The notes beneath the pieces were generated by a model, which made no database searches, was not told the DNA's origin, and was given only the letters and a program-made list of their open reading frames with translations. DNA of 64,000 nucleotides from Tetracladium setigerum (taxonomy: Eukaryota > Ascomycota > Leotiomycetes > Helotiales), in contig PZJY01000007.1 in assembly GCA_031472005.1 (NCBI GenBank), positions 1,847,808 through 1,911,807 on the forward strand, in the 5' to 3' direction. Both the position numbers and the translations under genes were made by a program. Shown here piece by piece: positions 23,696 to 35,390 of this stretch; the stretch's first letter is position 1, and each line of letters opens with the position of its first letter.

Positions 23696-26521
23696 TCACC
23701 AAGCGATGACACTTTCCCTGACCTCTCTATCCCCAGTACTCTCTGGCATGTAACCTTGATATAGCGATCCGGCATATGGAATGATACCATTGTTAGCTGG
23801 GCTCTGTTGCGTTCTGGTATTTTGATGTGTTGTTTCGATGTTGAATCTGAACTTCTCGGCTCTGGGTTGCTTTTGGCTGTTGAATCTAATTTTCGGTTTT
23901 GTTGTTCGTTGTTATGCGAGCGATTTCGTTGAGGAAGTGTGATTTTATTAGTAGTTGATGTGTTTGTGGTTCCCACCCTGTTGTTTCTATCGGCTGGGAT
24001 TCCGGTGTCGAAAGCTTCAGATACCACCGCTCTATCAGCAAGTGGTTTGCCACTCTTTCCTTTCCCACCATTATTGGCATCTGTCACAATGGCTTCGTCT
24101 CTACTCACAACCTCATCCTCTTCAACACCAATCAACCACCTCCCAATTCTCGCACTTAATATCCCATCCCATAACCCCTCTTGTCTTGGACTTCTAAATA
24201 ACAGCTCCACCGCCTCCCTCCTTGCTTTCCCATCCCTACATTTCGTCGCTGTTAAATGCAGCGGTGGTATAATCCCAACCGTGAATGTAAACCGTGGATT
24301 CTGCGGGCCAGAAACAGGTGGCGAGAGGAGAAGGGTTGCCGTTCGGACAATTTGAAGAAAGAGGGGCAGGTATGTGTCATATACCATTTCGTTCGGGGAA
24401 GTAGTCTGCGAAAGCAAGATCATTGTCGCCTTTATATAAAGCGAGAGTAGAAGTGACGGCGCATGCACCACCAGCTCCCTCCCATCAACCGTTCCATCCC
24501 CTACAACAGCCGCATCTAAAATTGGCCGAAAGGCTCTCTCAAACGCTGAGATTTCTTTGATGAATGCGTTATGTTGGGCGGCTAGTTTCTCTGGCGTGGG
24601 GAGTTTGGAGGGTTTATGCGTGCGGTGGTAGAGTGTGGTGCGGTAGAATTGAAGAGCCCGGTCCATGAGGAAGTCCCACGTGCGTTGTGCAATGCTGTAG
24701 GTAGGGAAGATGGGCGGGATGGGAAGGTGGTATATTTGATGGATGTCCCAGTGGAGGAGAGGGATGTCGGGTATGAGGCCGAAGAAGAGTTCGGGTCCAT
24801 TGAGGCGTGCAAAGGTTTGAATAATGGAGTCTTCGATGTCGAGGGTGCGTTTTGGGAGAGGCTTTAGTTGCGGTGATCGCGCGGGAGACGGCGTTGGAGT
24901 TGTTGAGGTTAATAAGCTTGGGAAATAAGAGTTGTCGACGAAGGATGGGATGAGTATATCTGGGTTGTTGTAGCTTGAGTGGGTGTAGGACGAGGAGAGT
25001 GTGCTTGCTTGACGAGTTGATGGTTGTTGGAGAGGAGGTGAGGGTTCACGGTAGCTTCCACCGTCACTCGAATAGGCGCTCGAGGTATCATTTACTGAGA
25101 ATGTGCTCATGTTTCTCGCTCTACCGGGATATGGTTCTGATTTGATAAACGATGGGTATGTGATATCTAGTGTTTGCTGATGTTGCTGCTCCTGCGAAAA
25201 TGATCGCTTTAGTGGACCTCTCATATGGGAATGCGACAGGGGGGTTTGTAGTAGTTGTCAGATGCTCGTCGTGCTGGAGATGCAGTCCTATTCGTTTGAT
25301 AGTTTGGTTCGGTGAATTGGATCTGGCCTGGTTGCCATTGTCCTGAGGTTTGATCCGACATCAAAAGTTGGTTTGTTTTGTCGACAACTCCTTCCCCAGG
25401 GCTTGGAAAAGGAAGATTGAACGGTGACGCTGAAAGATCTGCAAGTGAACGGCCCTGCGAGGAAATCGGCCCTTGCATGTCAGAAGGAATGGTGTAATGC
25501 GCGAAGTCAAGCTCGCCAGTTCCCAGGTTTTGGAGAGTTCGCATTGAAAATGTAGTGGGAGACTCTTCGTGCCATGCATCGCTCTCGAAATAGTGTCTGA
25601 TTTGCGCACTCATGAGAGTATCAGCTTCCTCTGTATTGGGTTCCGCACTTTTTACAGCTGGAAGCCTATTCTTTGTTGGATGCGCCTTGCCTCTGTAATA
25701 ACTGCGAAGTAATTTGAGTCCTCCATACTGTTGTTGAAGGCTAGAACTAAAACTCCCCTGTATCATCTCAAAGCATACAAAGAGTATGCAGGCAATAAGT
25801 GTTGTTCGCAATTGGGGTGACGATGACTCTGAAATGTATTGATTCAAGAGTTGAATGGCCTTGTGATAGTGAAGTACAGCTTGCTGATGGTGGCTCTTTT
25901 CGAACGTTTCCAGGAAATTGACCTTCAAAGTCGGAGATGGAGCCATTGATAGACTTTTGTTCATTGCACCGAGGGCAATAGTAGCATGTCGTATCGCAGT
26001 AACTGCATGACTCTCTTGAAGCACGATTTGCGACCAAAATGTACTATCAAAGTATCCGGAGAGTTCTTGAGCGGCATGTTCGACAAAGATTTGAAAGTAA
26101 CGATTCTCGTTTTCGGTTGTGTTGATGGAAATACTCGGCCAGTATACCGTTGGCGCCGATGCTATTCGGGGTTTGATTTGAATAGGCCCTCGAGGAGGCG
26201 GAGGAGGTTTAGTGTATCCTTCGCAAGGCCTTCCAAACTTTTGACATCGAAGACATTCAGGTTTAGTTTCGTCACATTTGATCCGCCGTGCCTGAATATG
26301 TTAGCAACACTTACCAAACAACGGTTTTTCTCTTGCGCCTTCTATCACAAAGACTACGAACGCACCTTGCAACTCAAGCAGCCCGATTTGACCTTTGGTT
26401 TGCTCGCCCGAGGTCGTTTGGTGGCTCGATCTCCAGTTTCAGCAGCAGAAAGTTGATCGAGTTCCGTCGGGTCCGGTAAGATCGAAAGAGAACTTGGGTA
26501 GGGTGGTTGATTATTCTCCAT
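23696..26521 (-). CDS. Zn2Cys6 fungal transcription factor, frame interrupted twice
   Basis: Nuclear binuclear-zinc-cluster regulator; target unknown. Exon 1 is 26521-26366 and exon 2 begins at 26291. Spliced residues 48-75 form CLSCKARRIKCDETKPECLRC...C, a perfect C-X2-C-X6-C-X6-C-X2-C-X6-C. A fungal-specific helical region follows (IRHATIALGAMNKS, CILFVCFEMIQGSF, GGLKLLRSYYRG). At 25239-25244 (six C on the coding strand) the frame stops after ASDNYYKPP and resumes one base off as LSHSHMRGPLKRSFSQEQ. This second part carries the middle homology segment LDIEDSIIQTFARLNGPELFF. A second shift at the A run 23890-23893 (coding strand) would switch to a frame ending GIIPYAGSLYQGYMPESTGD and stopping at 23696. 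The uninterrupted alternative frame runs to 23506, almost into ORC1, and looks non-coding. Confidence 0.82.
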
Positions 26522-29092
26522 GATTCTGGTGAGGTTTACTTGATTGTGTTGATTCGTCGTCAGAACTGTGCACAACCTTTCCCCACGAGTTCCGGTTGTA
26601 CGTATATTCCCCAAAAATGTGCCGTGGCGAAGCACTCACCAATTCCTGACTTACCCAAGCGTGAGCCACAGCTGTTGTGGGTTGTGACCCAGTCGATTTA
26701 CGAACTGAACGTGGTATCAAATATCCATGCGGTAGATGTTTTCACCACAAGTGTTGTGTGGCTCCGGTTGAAAGTACTCAAACTGCTCTTAGTTTGCATT
26801 TCAGTTCCCACCTCGCTTAACCGAATAGAGGCACTTGAAGGGTTGGCACATGGCTATATCTTGATAGTCCTGCCCCGGAAATAAATCATGAGTGGGTGTT
26901 AGTGCTCTCGTTTGTTGAGATTCTTACAATTTTCTGGGTGTCGGCTATCTAATAACGTCTCGGAAATCGGGAACCGGGGAAGGCTTGAGCCCGTTGCAGC
27001 CTTTCCAAGGACCAAGAGACTGAAGTCAGTTAGGTAGCATTCTAGCGGGATTTGCAAAAGCCCGAGAGGTTTGATGGATAGTCGTTCTGATAAAGTATTG
27101 GGATCAGAGTACGAGGCCTAGTGCAGGAAAGGCTTCTCTTTTGTCATTTGGGCGGACACCTGATATATTAAGCTTAAGTATGTTTCTAAACGATTCCAGA
27201 TTTCATTTGCTTCTCTGCCGGCTTTGGTCCTTCGTTCGAAGGAAGCTCTGTTGGAAAGGGTGTCTATGGCATTCTCGGGTTGGAAGGCTATATCTTGGCA
27301 TGTCAGCCCTACAGCTGCTTCATTTACTCGAAAGGCATGGAGAACGTAGCGCAAGCAAGCTGCCCTTGTTTCTCACCTAGTCCTCGTCTTGGGTGCTGAG
27401 GCGACATGGTTCACAGCAAATTCCGTATCTCCAGCGAGCAAAAAGACCACCCTCACAGTGTGCTGGGAGTTTACCGTTGGCGCTAACTTTTTGGACCCCA
27501 AATTTCGCCCTGACCCCTGTCACTAGTGTTCTTTTTGTGATGCTCTCATTCGCGAATCACTCGGGGTTCAAATATGTTCATCCTCCTGATGTACGCTCAC
27601 TACTGCATCAAACACGGAAGATTATGCTTGTAGGGCTGAAAAGTTCGCAGTAGCTTGGTTTGTTAGATGACCTGACTGTATCCAAGACTGTTATCTCGCT
27701 CAGGCTCCAGTCAACAAATTCGCTTGTTGCTTACTAGTCGCAATGATTCGACAGCTCGTACCACTTCGCACATTTTGTGTTCGTAAAAGGAATTTGTCAG
27801 GGACTGGTCACCAGATCGTAGATGCCCAGGAGAAATGGCACCTGATGAAATCCGGAGATCCTGACTTATGTGCGGTCTATAAAACCGATCATATCGTTGC
27901 GGCCCGTCCACTTCCATGCTTCCATAATCTATTCCGGGCATCTAGAAGCCTGATAGAAAAACCTCCATACTGATGAAGTTTAACTCTGCAGAATGACGGT
28001 ACTTGCGATACACATATAAGGTGTATTTCTTATAGAAAGACGAGGTTCGATTTTTACACCCGGAGTTGTTGGAATGACTGGCTGCTGTTAATAAGCTGGA
28101 CGCGGAGTCATCGCGTATATGATACAATCAACGGCGGGAAGCTGAATGAATTGTTAGCTCATCATAATATTTCTGGGTATTCAACTCCGCACTGTGTACG
28201 AAACTAGATGTAGAGAACTCCGTGAAGCAGGTAGACATGTCAGTGCCAACGGCTTACAGCGCTAGACACCCTAAAACGTTGTCGTCAGCTTCTCCTAGCC
28301 ACGTTTACAGTATGCGTAGGCTAATCCAGACATCTTGGATCTTGGTATTGGATGAAATAGGCTGCATATGCGGCCAGCCCTTTTTGCATTGTTGTAAAAG
28401 CTGTGCCCGAAAGATCAATCAAGGTAGTAGAGCACGTGATGAAAACATGCACAAGAAAGTCTCCGTCGGGCTTACAACAATCCGCTCGAAACGATCCTAT
28501 ATCCAGAAAAAACAATTGATTAGAAACTGGCTTTATATCAGATATGGAACCGATGGGAGAAAGAGAAATATCAGTGCAATTTACGCAAACGAGGCACCCT
28601 GCAGAATATGACCACCAAACGGCCATCGCAGAATTTGTCTATGTATCATCTTGCCTACCTAAGAGCATAGCTGTTCATGCCTTACGACTGATCAGATGGT
28701 GATGAGACCGAGATGGGAGAGTTTTGTGATCTGGCAAAACATTCAATGGCGAATGAGTTGAGAATTTTATTACCTTCCTTCCTAGGTTGGTTTGTTTTTG
28801 TCGCGAGAGCGCCAGGTAGGCACGCCTTCGGCTCCCACAGATACTTCATATTATTAAGCCGAGTTAACTTCCTTCTCCGAAATTGCTATAAAACAATTGA
28901 AAATCAAGAATACCAATTCTAAACTTCATTTCCGTTTCTCAATCATCGCTGTTTAACTTCTGCCACAAGGATCTTAGTGTACCGTGTGACAAGTTTGATC
29001 ATTTTCACCACCTCAGTACCTACCCGCAACCAAAGATTCTCGACGACGACCATATCATCTTTGTCATTATTCCTGAAAACAACTCCTCAAAA
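26522..29092. other. Gene-poor 2.6 kb region
   Basis: No supported gene. Short frames exist on both strands, for example 27354-27118 on minus (AFRVNEAAVGLTCQDIAFQP) and 28222-28611 on plus. They lack family signatures, splice-consistent neighbours or codon periodicity I could trust. Base composition is not strongly AT-shifted. May include the promoters of the flanking genes and decayed sequence. Confidence 0.5.
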
Positions 29093-29844
29093 ATGGCGGA
29101 TCCATCTTTGTACACCTACCCATCTCCTCTTGAGGGCTATGAAAGTCACCCACCACTTCCAACAGAACTTGCTGCTGATGGAAAATCCTACGTCAATAAC
29201 CAGACCGGAGTCCTCAGCTCTAGCTACGAGAAGTTCGTATCGCCTCTAGACAACGGTATTCGAGGGGGTTGTAAGTAAAATCCTAAAAATAAACCAGTTG
29301 AGGTGTCCCGCTGATTATTCTAGTGATGTGCACATCTATTATTTCCAGAACAATGCTGCACAGTCGAAATTCGCGAACGAGTTGTGGCAGCGGGTCAGGC
29401 ATGAATGTACGAATTTTCCACAACATCAGCCCTCAGGTTACTATCAACTGACACTTACATAAAGTTCCGGAGCTTCGTGTCTACCGTCTTTGGACTGGAC
29501 CGTTAGGGCCACATCCGATAGCCATGTTTGAGGTGAATCTCTTCACACCGGCGCAGTTTGGAGCGTTCATTCCTTGGCTGGTGATTAATCGAGGACCTTT
29601 GAGTGCTTTGGTTCATCCCAATACTATTGATCCAGTCACCGGAGGAAATTCATCTGAGGAGGAGAGAGATCAGTAAGTTCTGCAACACATTGCTTCTTCC
29701 AAATCTGTGTTGGATGTGAAAAGATGAGAAAAATATGTTGACTTGTTCGATCTTTGCAGCACCCAAAGAGCAACTTGGATGGGGGAGAAGATTGTTTTGG
29801 ATTTGACTTTATTTAAGAGGAAGAAGGAGGAGCCCAAGGAATGA
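29093..29844 (+). CDS. DOPA 4,5-dioxygenase family protein, one apparent frameshift
   Basis: Small non-haem-iron ring-cleavage dioxygenase-like protein (DOPA-dioxygenase family, PF08883 as recalled); the fungal substrate is usually unknown. Exons 29093-29270, 29324-29406, 29465-29672 and 29760-29844. The N-terminus MADPSLYTYPSPLEGYE is highly conserved in fungal members. Exon 2 encodes DVHIYYFQNNAAQSKFANEL with the His of the metal site. Exon 3 gives FPELRVYRLWTGPLGPHP, AMFEVNLFTPAQFGAFIPWL and LVHPNT. Exon 1 ends in the wrong phase: joining it to exon 2 gives an immediate TGA. One more G in the G5 run 29264-29268 gives RGGFDVHIYY and a 184-residue protein of normal length. Confidence 0.9.
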
Positions 29845-30190
29845 GGAATCATTTATTCCAATTTTGTATTTTGTTAACAGGAATTCTTAGCTTGCTATAC
29901 AGTTGGATTCCTAGTATTGATTATTGAAGTGATACAGGACTGAAAAGCGCAATAGTTGTTTACACACCCAAATGACCATGACGATTGAAGTTGAAATTGA
30001 ATATAGAATTACTCGATTGGCAGTAACGGACTTATGCATAAAATAGGTGAGTTTGTAGAATAATTGTCGAAGATCGATGGAGTTTCATGCCAGAAATTGT
30101 CCCACACCCCACAACAGCTGTGCCAAGGCTTGGCACCTTATATTCATCGACCTCAAATCCAGCTGAGCTTCACACCACATCATCAAAGTC
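29845..30190. other. Intergenic, DOPA dioxygenase to JmjC gene
   Basis: About 345 bases, AT-rich, holding the 3' UTR and promoter. Nothing else seen. Confidence 0.5.
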
Positions 30191-31294
30191 ATGACCAAGG
30201 TGCGAGCTTCGAAGCCCCTTCTGCGAGCATGGTACACAACACTACATCAGAGCAAGCTGCGTAGAGTTGACACGATCACTGGCTCTTACAACACAATCGA
30301 TATCGAAGACTTCAGGAAGAGAGCTTTTATTCCAGAAAAGCCAATACTGATAAGCCTATGCGATAGAACCAAAGGAACCATTGGAAATGGAGCGAATGCT
30401 TATGTAGGACAGCTTCCTGCGACATTCAAATGGTTTTCGAAGCCCAGTTCTCAAGCCCCAGCGATACTTTCGAATGAATATCTATCGAAATTCAGCGACA
30501 CAATACTTCCTTACGAATTCGTCGTCAATTCTGCAGAAGATCTCCTGGATCAATGGGTCAAAGAAAATGGAGAATTCCAGGAAAGCCTGGGTATGGCTAA
30601 AATCCTAGATCAGTCCGGCCCGCACGATATATCGATGGAATCTTTCCACAATTTCGATGCGCCCCTTGCGTTGTTTCTGCGAGCCTGCAGGCCTGGCTCC
30701 ATGCCACTCAAAAGACTATATATTGCCCAAGCACAGATAGCAGATCTGCCGAAAGAATTACAAGACGATCTTCCCACACCACGTTTGGTTACAGATGCAG
30801 GAAAAGGGGATATCTATGATGCGAATTTCTGGCTTGGGATTCCACCGACATACACCCCATTACACAAAGACCCGAATCCGAATCTGTTTATTCAGCTCGC
30901 GAGCAGTAAGATGGTGAGGCTATTTCCTCCCAGAATTGGGGCATCTATATTTTACCATGTTCAACAGAGCATTGGGCAACAGTCTTCTGCTGCTTTGAGG
31001 GGACATGAGATGATGGAAGGCCCAGAGAGGGAGGCTCTGGAGCAAGCCGTGTGGGGTGACGAGGCTCCTCATGATGGTCTTGAGGTTACGGTTCATGCCG
31101 GAGATGCTTTGTTCATTCCGAAGGGCTGGTGGCATAGTTTTAAGAGCGTGGGAGACTCTGTGACTGGTTCTGTCAATTGGGTAAGCTGGGCTTTGTTTCT
31201 TCCCTCTCTTCCAATGATGCTGCGATGCATGTTTTGGTATTTGTTGTAGCGCAGCGCTCTTTTCGCTAACATGGTGGATAAGTGGTTCCGCTGA
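30191..31294 (+). CDS. JmjC/cupin-8 domain protein (putative 2-oxoglutarate oxygenase)
   Basis: Putative Fe(II)/2-oxoglutarate-dependent hydroxylase; the substrate is not inferable. Exon 1 30191-31180 and a 12-nt final exon 31283-31294 encoding WFR give 333 residues, ending SVNWWFR as in fungal homologues I recall. The jelly-roll core is in the C-terminal half. TPLHKDPNPNLFIQL supplies the HxD metal ligands, and GDALFIPKGWWHSFKSVG the distal His. The N-terminus (MTKVRASKPLLRAWYTTL) is basic and hydroxylated with no acidic residues. It could act as a mitochondrial presequence, but this is uncertain. TYW5, JMJD7 and HSPBAP1-like proteins share this fold; none is specifically indicated. Confidence 0.85.
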
Positions 31295-32605
31295 TACAAT
31301 TCTAATCATTCCTCCGCTATGGTTACGTCCAGACGCTTCCTTCCTGAGGCGAGAGACGCCTGAAGATATCGAAGGGGTGTCTGACCCCCATAAGATTACT
31401 GTCTTAGGGCCAAATGCTTGGTGTCAGTTTCCCAAAAAAAATACTCTTACTTGAAGAGGAGAGCCAAAGAGAGACTTCTCATCAGACTTATTAGACACTC
31501 TCATGGGTATCACACCTTAGCATCGCTTGAAAAAGGCGAAGTTATTCAGCAACAAGTATAGCTGTACCACAACCTATGCTTCTTCAATTTCGCAAGAAAA
31601 CTTCGAATCTGAAAGCTACCTAGCTGCACACTCTCCATACCTCAGCCCCTCACGTAGATTTATGGCTCGGCTCGCTAGGCTTACGATGGCTTGTTATTGC
31701 AAGTCTAGTTCCTCCGAAAACCAAATACCTGGGACCAAGTCAGGTGAGGGTTCTCTTGTGCCTGCATAGCTCCCCAAAATGAATTAGTCTTCTTCACAAA
31801 TATCACACCTAACCCAAACAATATAATGGGTCTATACCAAGATGCCAGAAGCGACTCTGATAAGTAATCTTGTAATGTTGACAAAAGTGACATATCTTCC
31901 TCCCCAATAAGGTAGCGAGCCAATCAAAGTGCGTAGTGCGAAATTAATGGGGCGCAAAAGGTCGCCCAACACCGCCAAACGCGAGCGAGGCGGCTTTGCT
32001 CACATCGAGACGGCTTGAATCTCATGTTCGTTCCCCAAGCCATTCACTTCCTACACACACGACAACTCGTCCTCACCTACTCCCTCTCCCTCCAACTTCA
32101 GCTTTGCAAGTCTTCACTTTCCGAGGTCCTAGCTGGCATTGTCTTTCCCTTCTCCAGCGCATGCTTCGCGCCAAGCCAGGAAATTTTGAATCATCCATCA
32201 TCCCTCACCAACCAAACGACCCCTCGCTTTTGGACCACCTCTGACGATACGCGCTCCCCACCACCCCCAGAGCACGCGAGATACGGGCGGTGTTTTTGAT
32301 CGCAACTTGGAAGACTTGAAGGGCAAGTCGATACTTTCTGTCAACGGTGATATCGATTGGATCTTGGGCCTCTCTCAGCGCCAGCAACCCCGCGCGCAAA
32401 CTGCCCCTCGTCTTGGTGTGCACTGTCACAAACGACATCGGCACATTGCGCCCTCCCTCCGATCTGCGAAGCATCCGGACAACAGCACCAGCAAGTGCTC
32501 TTCGTGCCTCATTATTTCCAATAGGGTTCGGTTCACCTCCCGTGCCGTGCCGTACATACCACGCCGAATTAGCTAGATTTGAGACGACCGACAGATATCC
32601 TCAAA
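31295..32605. other. Intergenic, JmjC gene to CK2 beta
   Basis: About 1.3 kb without a supported gene. The distal part (32030-32580) is pyrimidine-rich and probably promoter and 5' leader of the CK2 beta gene. Confidence 0.5.
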
Positions 32606-33701
32606 ATGTCTACCTCTTCAGGCACGCCAGAGTCATGGATCTCATCCTTCTGCTCACTCCTTGGACACGAATACTTTGCAGAGATATCGGAGGATTTTAT
32701 TGAGGATGATTTCAATTTGACCGGACTGCAGACACAAGTTGCAATGTACAAGGAGGCTCTTGAGGTAATGCCACCCATCTTTAAATACCCCGACTGCCAC
32801 CTAACCTAGCAATAGATGATACTAGACGTCGAGCCGGAAGATGAAGAAGACGAAGAAGACGAGGAGGAGGATGATGAAGGAGACGATTCTATCGAGGCGG
32901 ATGAGCGCACAAACCGCAGGGCTGAGCGCAGGCACCACCGAATGGCTTCCGATCTATCAATCATCGAATCCTCCGCCGAGATGCTGTACGGTCTCATCCA
33001 CCAACGTTTCATCTGCTCCCGTGCCGGTATGCAGCAAATGTCCGAGAAATATGAGCTCACACACTTTGGAACGTGCCCAAGAACTTTCTGTGAAGGTACT
33101 CGCACATTACCTGTAGGCTTGTCTGATGTTCCTGGAGAGGATACGGTGAAACTCTTCTGCCCTTCGTGTCTGGACGTTTATGTTCCTCCAAACTCCCGCT
33201 TCCAAACTGTGGATGGAGCCTTTTTTGGGCGCACTTTTGGAGCTCTGTTTCTCCTTACCTTCCCAGAGAACGATATCAACAAGAAGGGCATAGACCCAGC
33301 GGGTATGTGCCAATCCCCAGCTTTATTAGGGACTAATCGCTAATCACTTTGACTGCCCAGAGAAAATTAATGGCATGAATGCACATAACCTCGGCCCTTG
33401 CCTTGGAAAAGGAAAGGTGTACGTACCCAAGATCTATGGCTTCAAAGTCTCCGAGCGATCAAGAAGCGGGCCGAGAATGACCTGGCTGCGAAACCGACCA
33501 GAGAACATTCAAACCTTGGACGAAGCCTCACGCCACCACCTAGACCACGCCGAAGAGAGCGATGAAGAGATTGCCGACGTACCCGTACCAGCCCGAATGC
33601 AACCACCGCGACAACGAAAAACCACCACACGACGAGCTAATGGGGGAGTCCAATGTCGGTGGATAATCCCAACGGCGAGGCCTACAATTGAATGGGGGTA
33701 A
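32606..33701 (+). CDS. CKB1: Casein kinase II regulatory (beta) subunit, CKB1-like
   Basis: Dimeric regulatory subunit of protein kinase CK2 in nucleus and cytosol. Exons 32606-32764, 32816-33302 and 33361-33701. It opens SWISSFCSLLGHEYFAEIS and FIEDDFNLTGL. A long acidic loop (EDEEDEEDEEEDDEGDDS) distinguishes CKB1- from CKB2-type subunits. The Zn ribbon follows, from FGTCPRTFCEG to LFCPSCLDVYVPP, then DGAFFGRTFGALFLLTFPE and KVYVPKIYGFKVSERS. The extended tail is disordered. As sequenced it ends NGGVQCRWIIPTARPTIEWG. Adding one G to the G5 run 33642-33646 gives NGGSPMSVDNPNGEAYN and a stop at 33689-33691. That looks more like tails of this family, so the C-terminus is probably mis-framed. 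The kinase-binding core is intact. Confidence 0.93.
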
Positions 33702-34454
33702 ATGAGTAATACAAACACACAACTCCGTCGCGAAAAACAAGCACTTTGTGTCATTGCGGGCGTTGGAGGCATGGTTTTATGATAGGATGAATGTTCATAG
33801 AGAATAGTATTTGACTTGTGGTTTTTTTTTCTGAAGAGCATTGCATATGGGAGGTTGAAAGTGGTATAATATGCTCACTCGGGAAGAGAAGGTGTTGCCA
33901 GGAGGCTTTAGAGAGGGGTGGCAAGCGTAGTCAGAGAGAGCAATATATAAGATTCTTGAAGTCAACACGTGTTATGGCTTGTTTCGGGGAGGACCGACGA
34001 GCTTTCATGGTGTTGTTTTTATTCGTCTCTGTACTAGCTATAGCAGGCCAGATGCCAGACGCTCTCTTCCTTGGAAGTGATTGCGCGCTATCTCTTATGC
34101 TGTCTGATTTGATTTTGATTCCCGTTTGGTGCCATGACGAACCTTCAGATATCGGACCTGTGTCTTGGTGGCTTTTCCTTGCTAGATCGTTCTCAACTCA
34201 TAAATTACATATCCATCCATCCACCATAGCCATCCGTACTTTCTGTATGGCATGGAGATGCTCCTTTTTCTCCCGCTTAACGCACTTTTCCAGCTTTCCT
34301 AGAGTACCTGTTTTTTCGTTTCTCAAATTTTAAATCCAAGCTACATTGAGACTATCTATTACAAGTACATCTCGAGATCTTTAGACCAAATTCTAACTTA
34401 TCTCACTTCCAGTTCACTTCCTGACAGCCACTTGCTTCACTTTGTAAGTTCCTT

Positions 34455-34660
34455 GTTGCATGTCGCAAAGTTTCAATAAAGCTCTTTGGGCTTAAATTCT
34501 TATTATACTAGCGTCTGGTTGGATTTTGTTGCATATCGTTGATTTCTATATACCTCTTTGGGGTTAGGGTCTTACACACTGGCGTCTGGTTGAATTTTGT
34601 TGCATGTCGTTGATTTCTACATAGCTGTTTTGGTCTGGTGTCTTATTACAATCGTGTTTT
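34455..34660. repeat. Tandem repeat, ~72 bp period, reverse-oriented TGCAAC core
   Basis: Three imperfect units with GTTGCA at 34455-34460, 34528-34533 and 34599-34604 (spacings 73 and 71). Units 2 and 3 share GCGTCTGGTTG(G/A)ATTTTGTTGCAT(A/G)TCGTTGATTTCTA. Unit 1 shares TTGTTGCATGTCG. All three have CTCTTTGGG- or CTGTTTTGG-like sequence downstream. Reverse complements read GACATGCAACA or GATATGCAACAAA, matching cores in the 63 kb array. Confidence 0.85.
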
Positions 34661-35022
34661 AGCTACTGTTCACTTTCAAGTAATTTAATTATTCTACTCT
34701 TTGCCTTCGTTCTTCATTTCTTGTACCCTTCAGCTTTGGTTACTCTATATTTCGTTGGGTTCAATTCACTTTATTTATATATTATACTTCATATCACAAA
34801 AACACTATCAAGTTCATGGGCCCAAGTACAGCACTAGAAATGTTTAAGAGAAATACGAAGGGTGTCTTTCATACTCCGTACGGATAGAAATTAAGCAGTT
34901 GTGGTTTTTGTTGTGGACAATCTTGGCATAGAACCCAACCGAGGCCGACGCCACACTTACTTCCCACCAGCTCGTTCTCATTCGTACCTGCTGCGCCGCA
35001 TATTTGCCACATCGCGGGGTTC

Positions 35023-35028
35023 TATAAA
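35023..35028 (+). promoter_or_regulatory. TATA box of the 35.16 kb gene
   Basis: TATAAA in a TTCTATAAAAGC context, 132 bases upstream of the start codon at 35160. The position fits a core promoter with a ~100 nt leader. Confidence 0.5.
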
Positions 35029-35159
35029 AGCATTCCCCCTCCAACCCTCATATGCAAACTCCATCCTTCTTCCTGCCCCTCCTCTTTCTTCAAAGAAATC
35101 CAACACATTTTTCAAACCAGACCTCCAAACCTCCAAGATCCCCCACTAAAATATTCAAA

Positions 35160-35390
35160 ATGCCACTCATCGACCCTGTCACAACCAACAACCTCTCCAA
35201 CTCTTCCTCCTCGTCTTCGTCATCCACAACAAACAACAACAGCTCAGAAACGAACAATACCACAGAAAGTACCTCTCAATATAAAGACACAACAGTTGAT
35301 ACCAGAACTGCCGCTGAGAAAGAAGAGGCTGATAGAATGTATGAGGAAGCGATGGAAGAGGAGTATGCGAAGCGGGAGGGTGGTGCTTAG
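35160..35390 (+). CDS. Small acidic conserved fungal protein (76 residues)
   Basis: Function unknown. Single exon. The first half is a Ser/Asn/Thr homopolymer-rich linker. The second half (TRTAAEKEEADRMYEEAMEE, then EYAKREGGA) is a charged helix ending in a KREGGA-type tail. I believe this pattern recurs in small Pezizomycotina proteins, but this was not checked. A good TATA box and pyrimidine-rich leader precede it, which supports a real gene. No signal peptide or membrane segment. Confidence 0.6.
   Translation: MPLIDPVTTNNLSNSSSSSSSSTTNNNSSETNNTTESTSQYKDTTVDTRTAAEKEEADRMYEEAMEEEYAKREGGA

Larger units (their letters stand above)
33702..35159. other. Intergenic, CK2 beta to small acidic gene
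   Basis: About 1.46 kb without a supported gene. Contains the tandem repeat at 34455-34660 and, near its end, the TATA box of the next gene. Confidence 0.5.

Noticed and set aside
26507..28626. Several short ORFs of 60-130 codons
   Set aside because: No domain, no splice partners, overlapping on both strands; non-ATG starts in some cases.
26522..29092. RIP-mutated transposon
   Set aside because: Base composition is not strongly AT-shifted and no transposase or terminal repeats were recognised.
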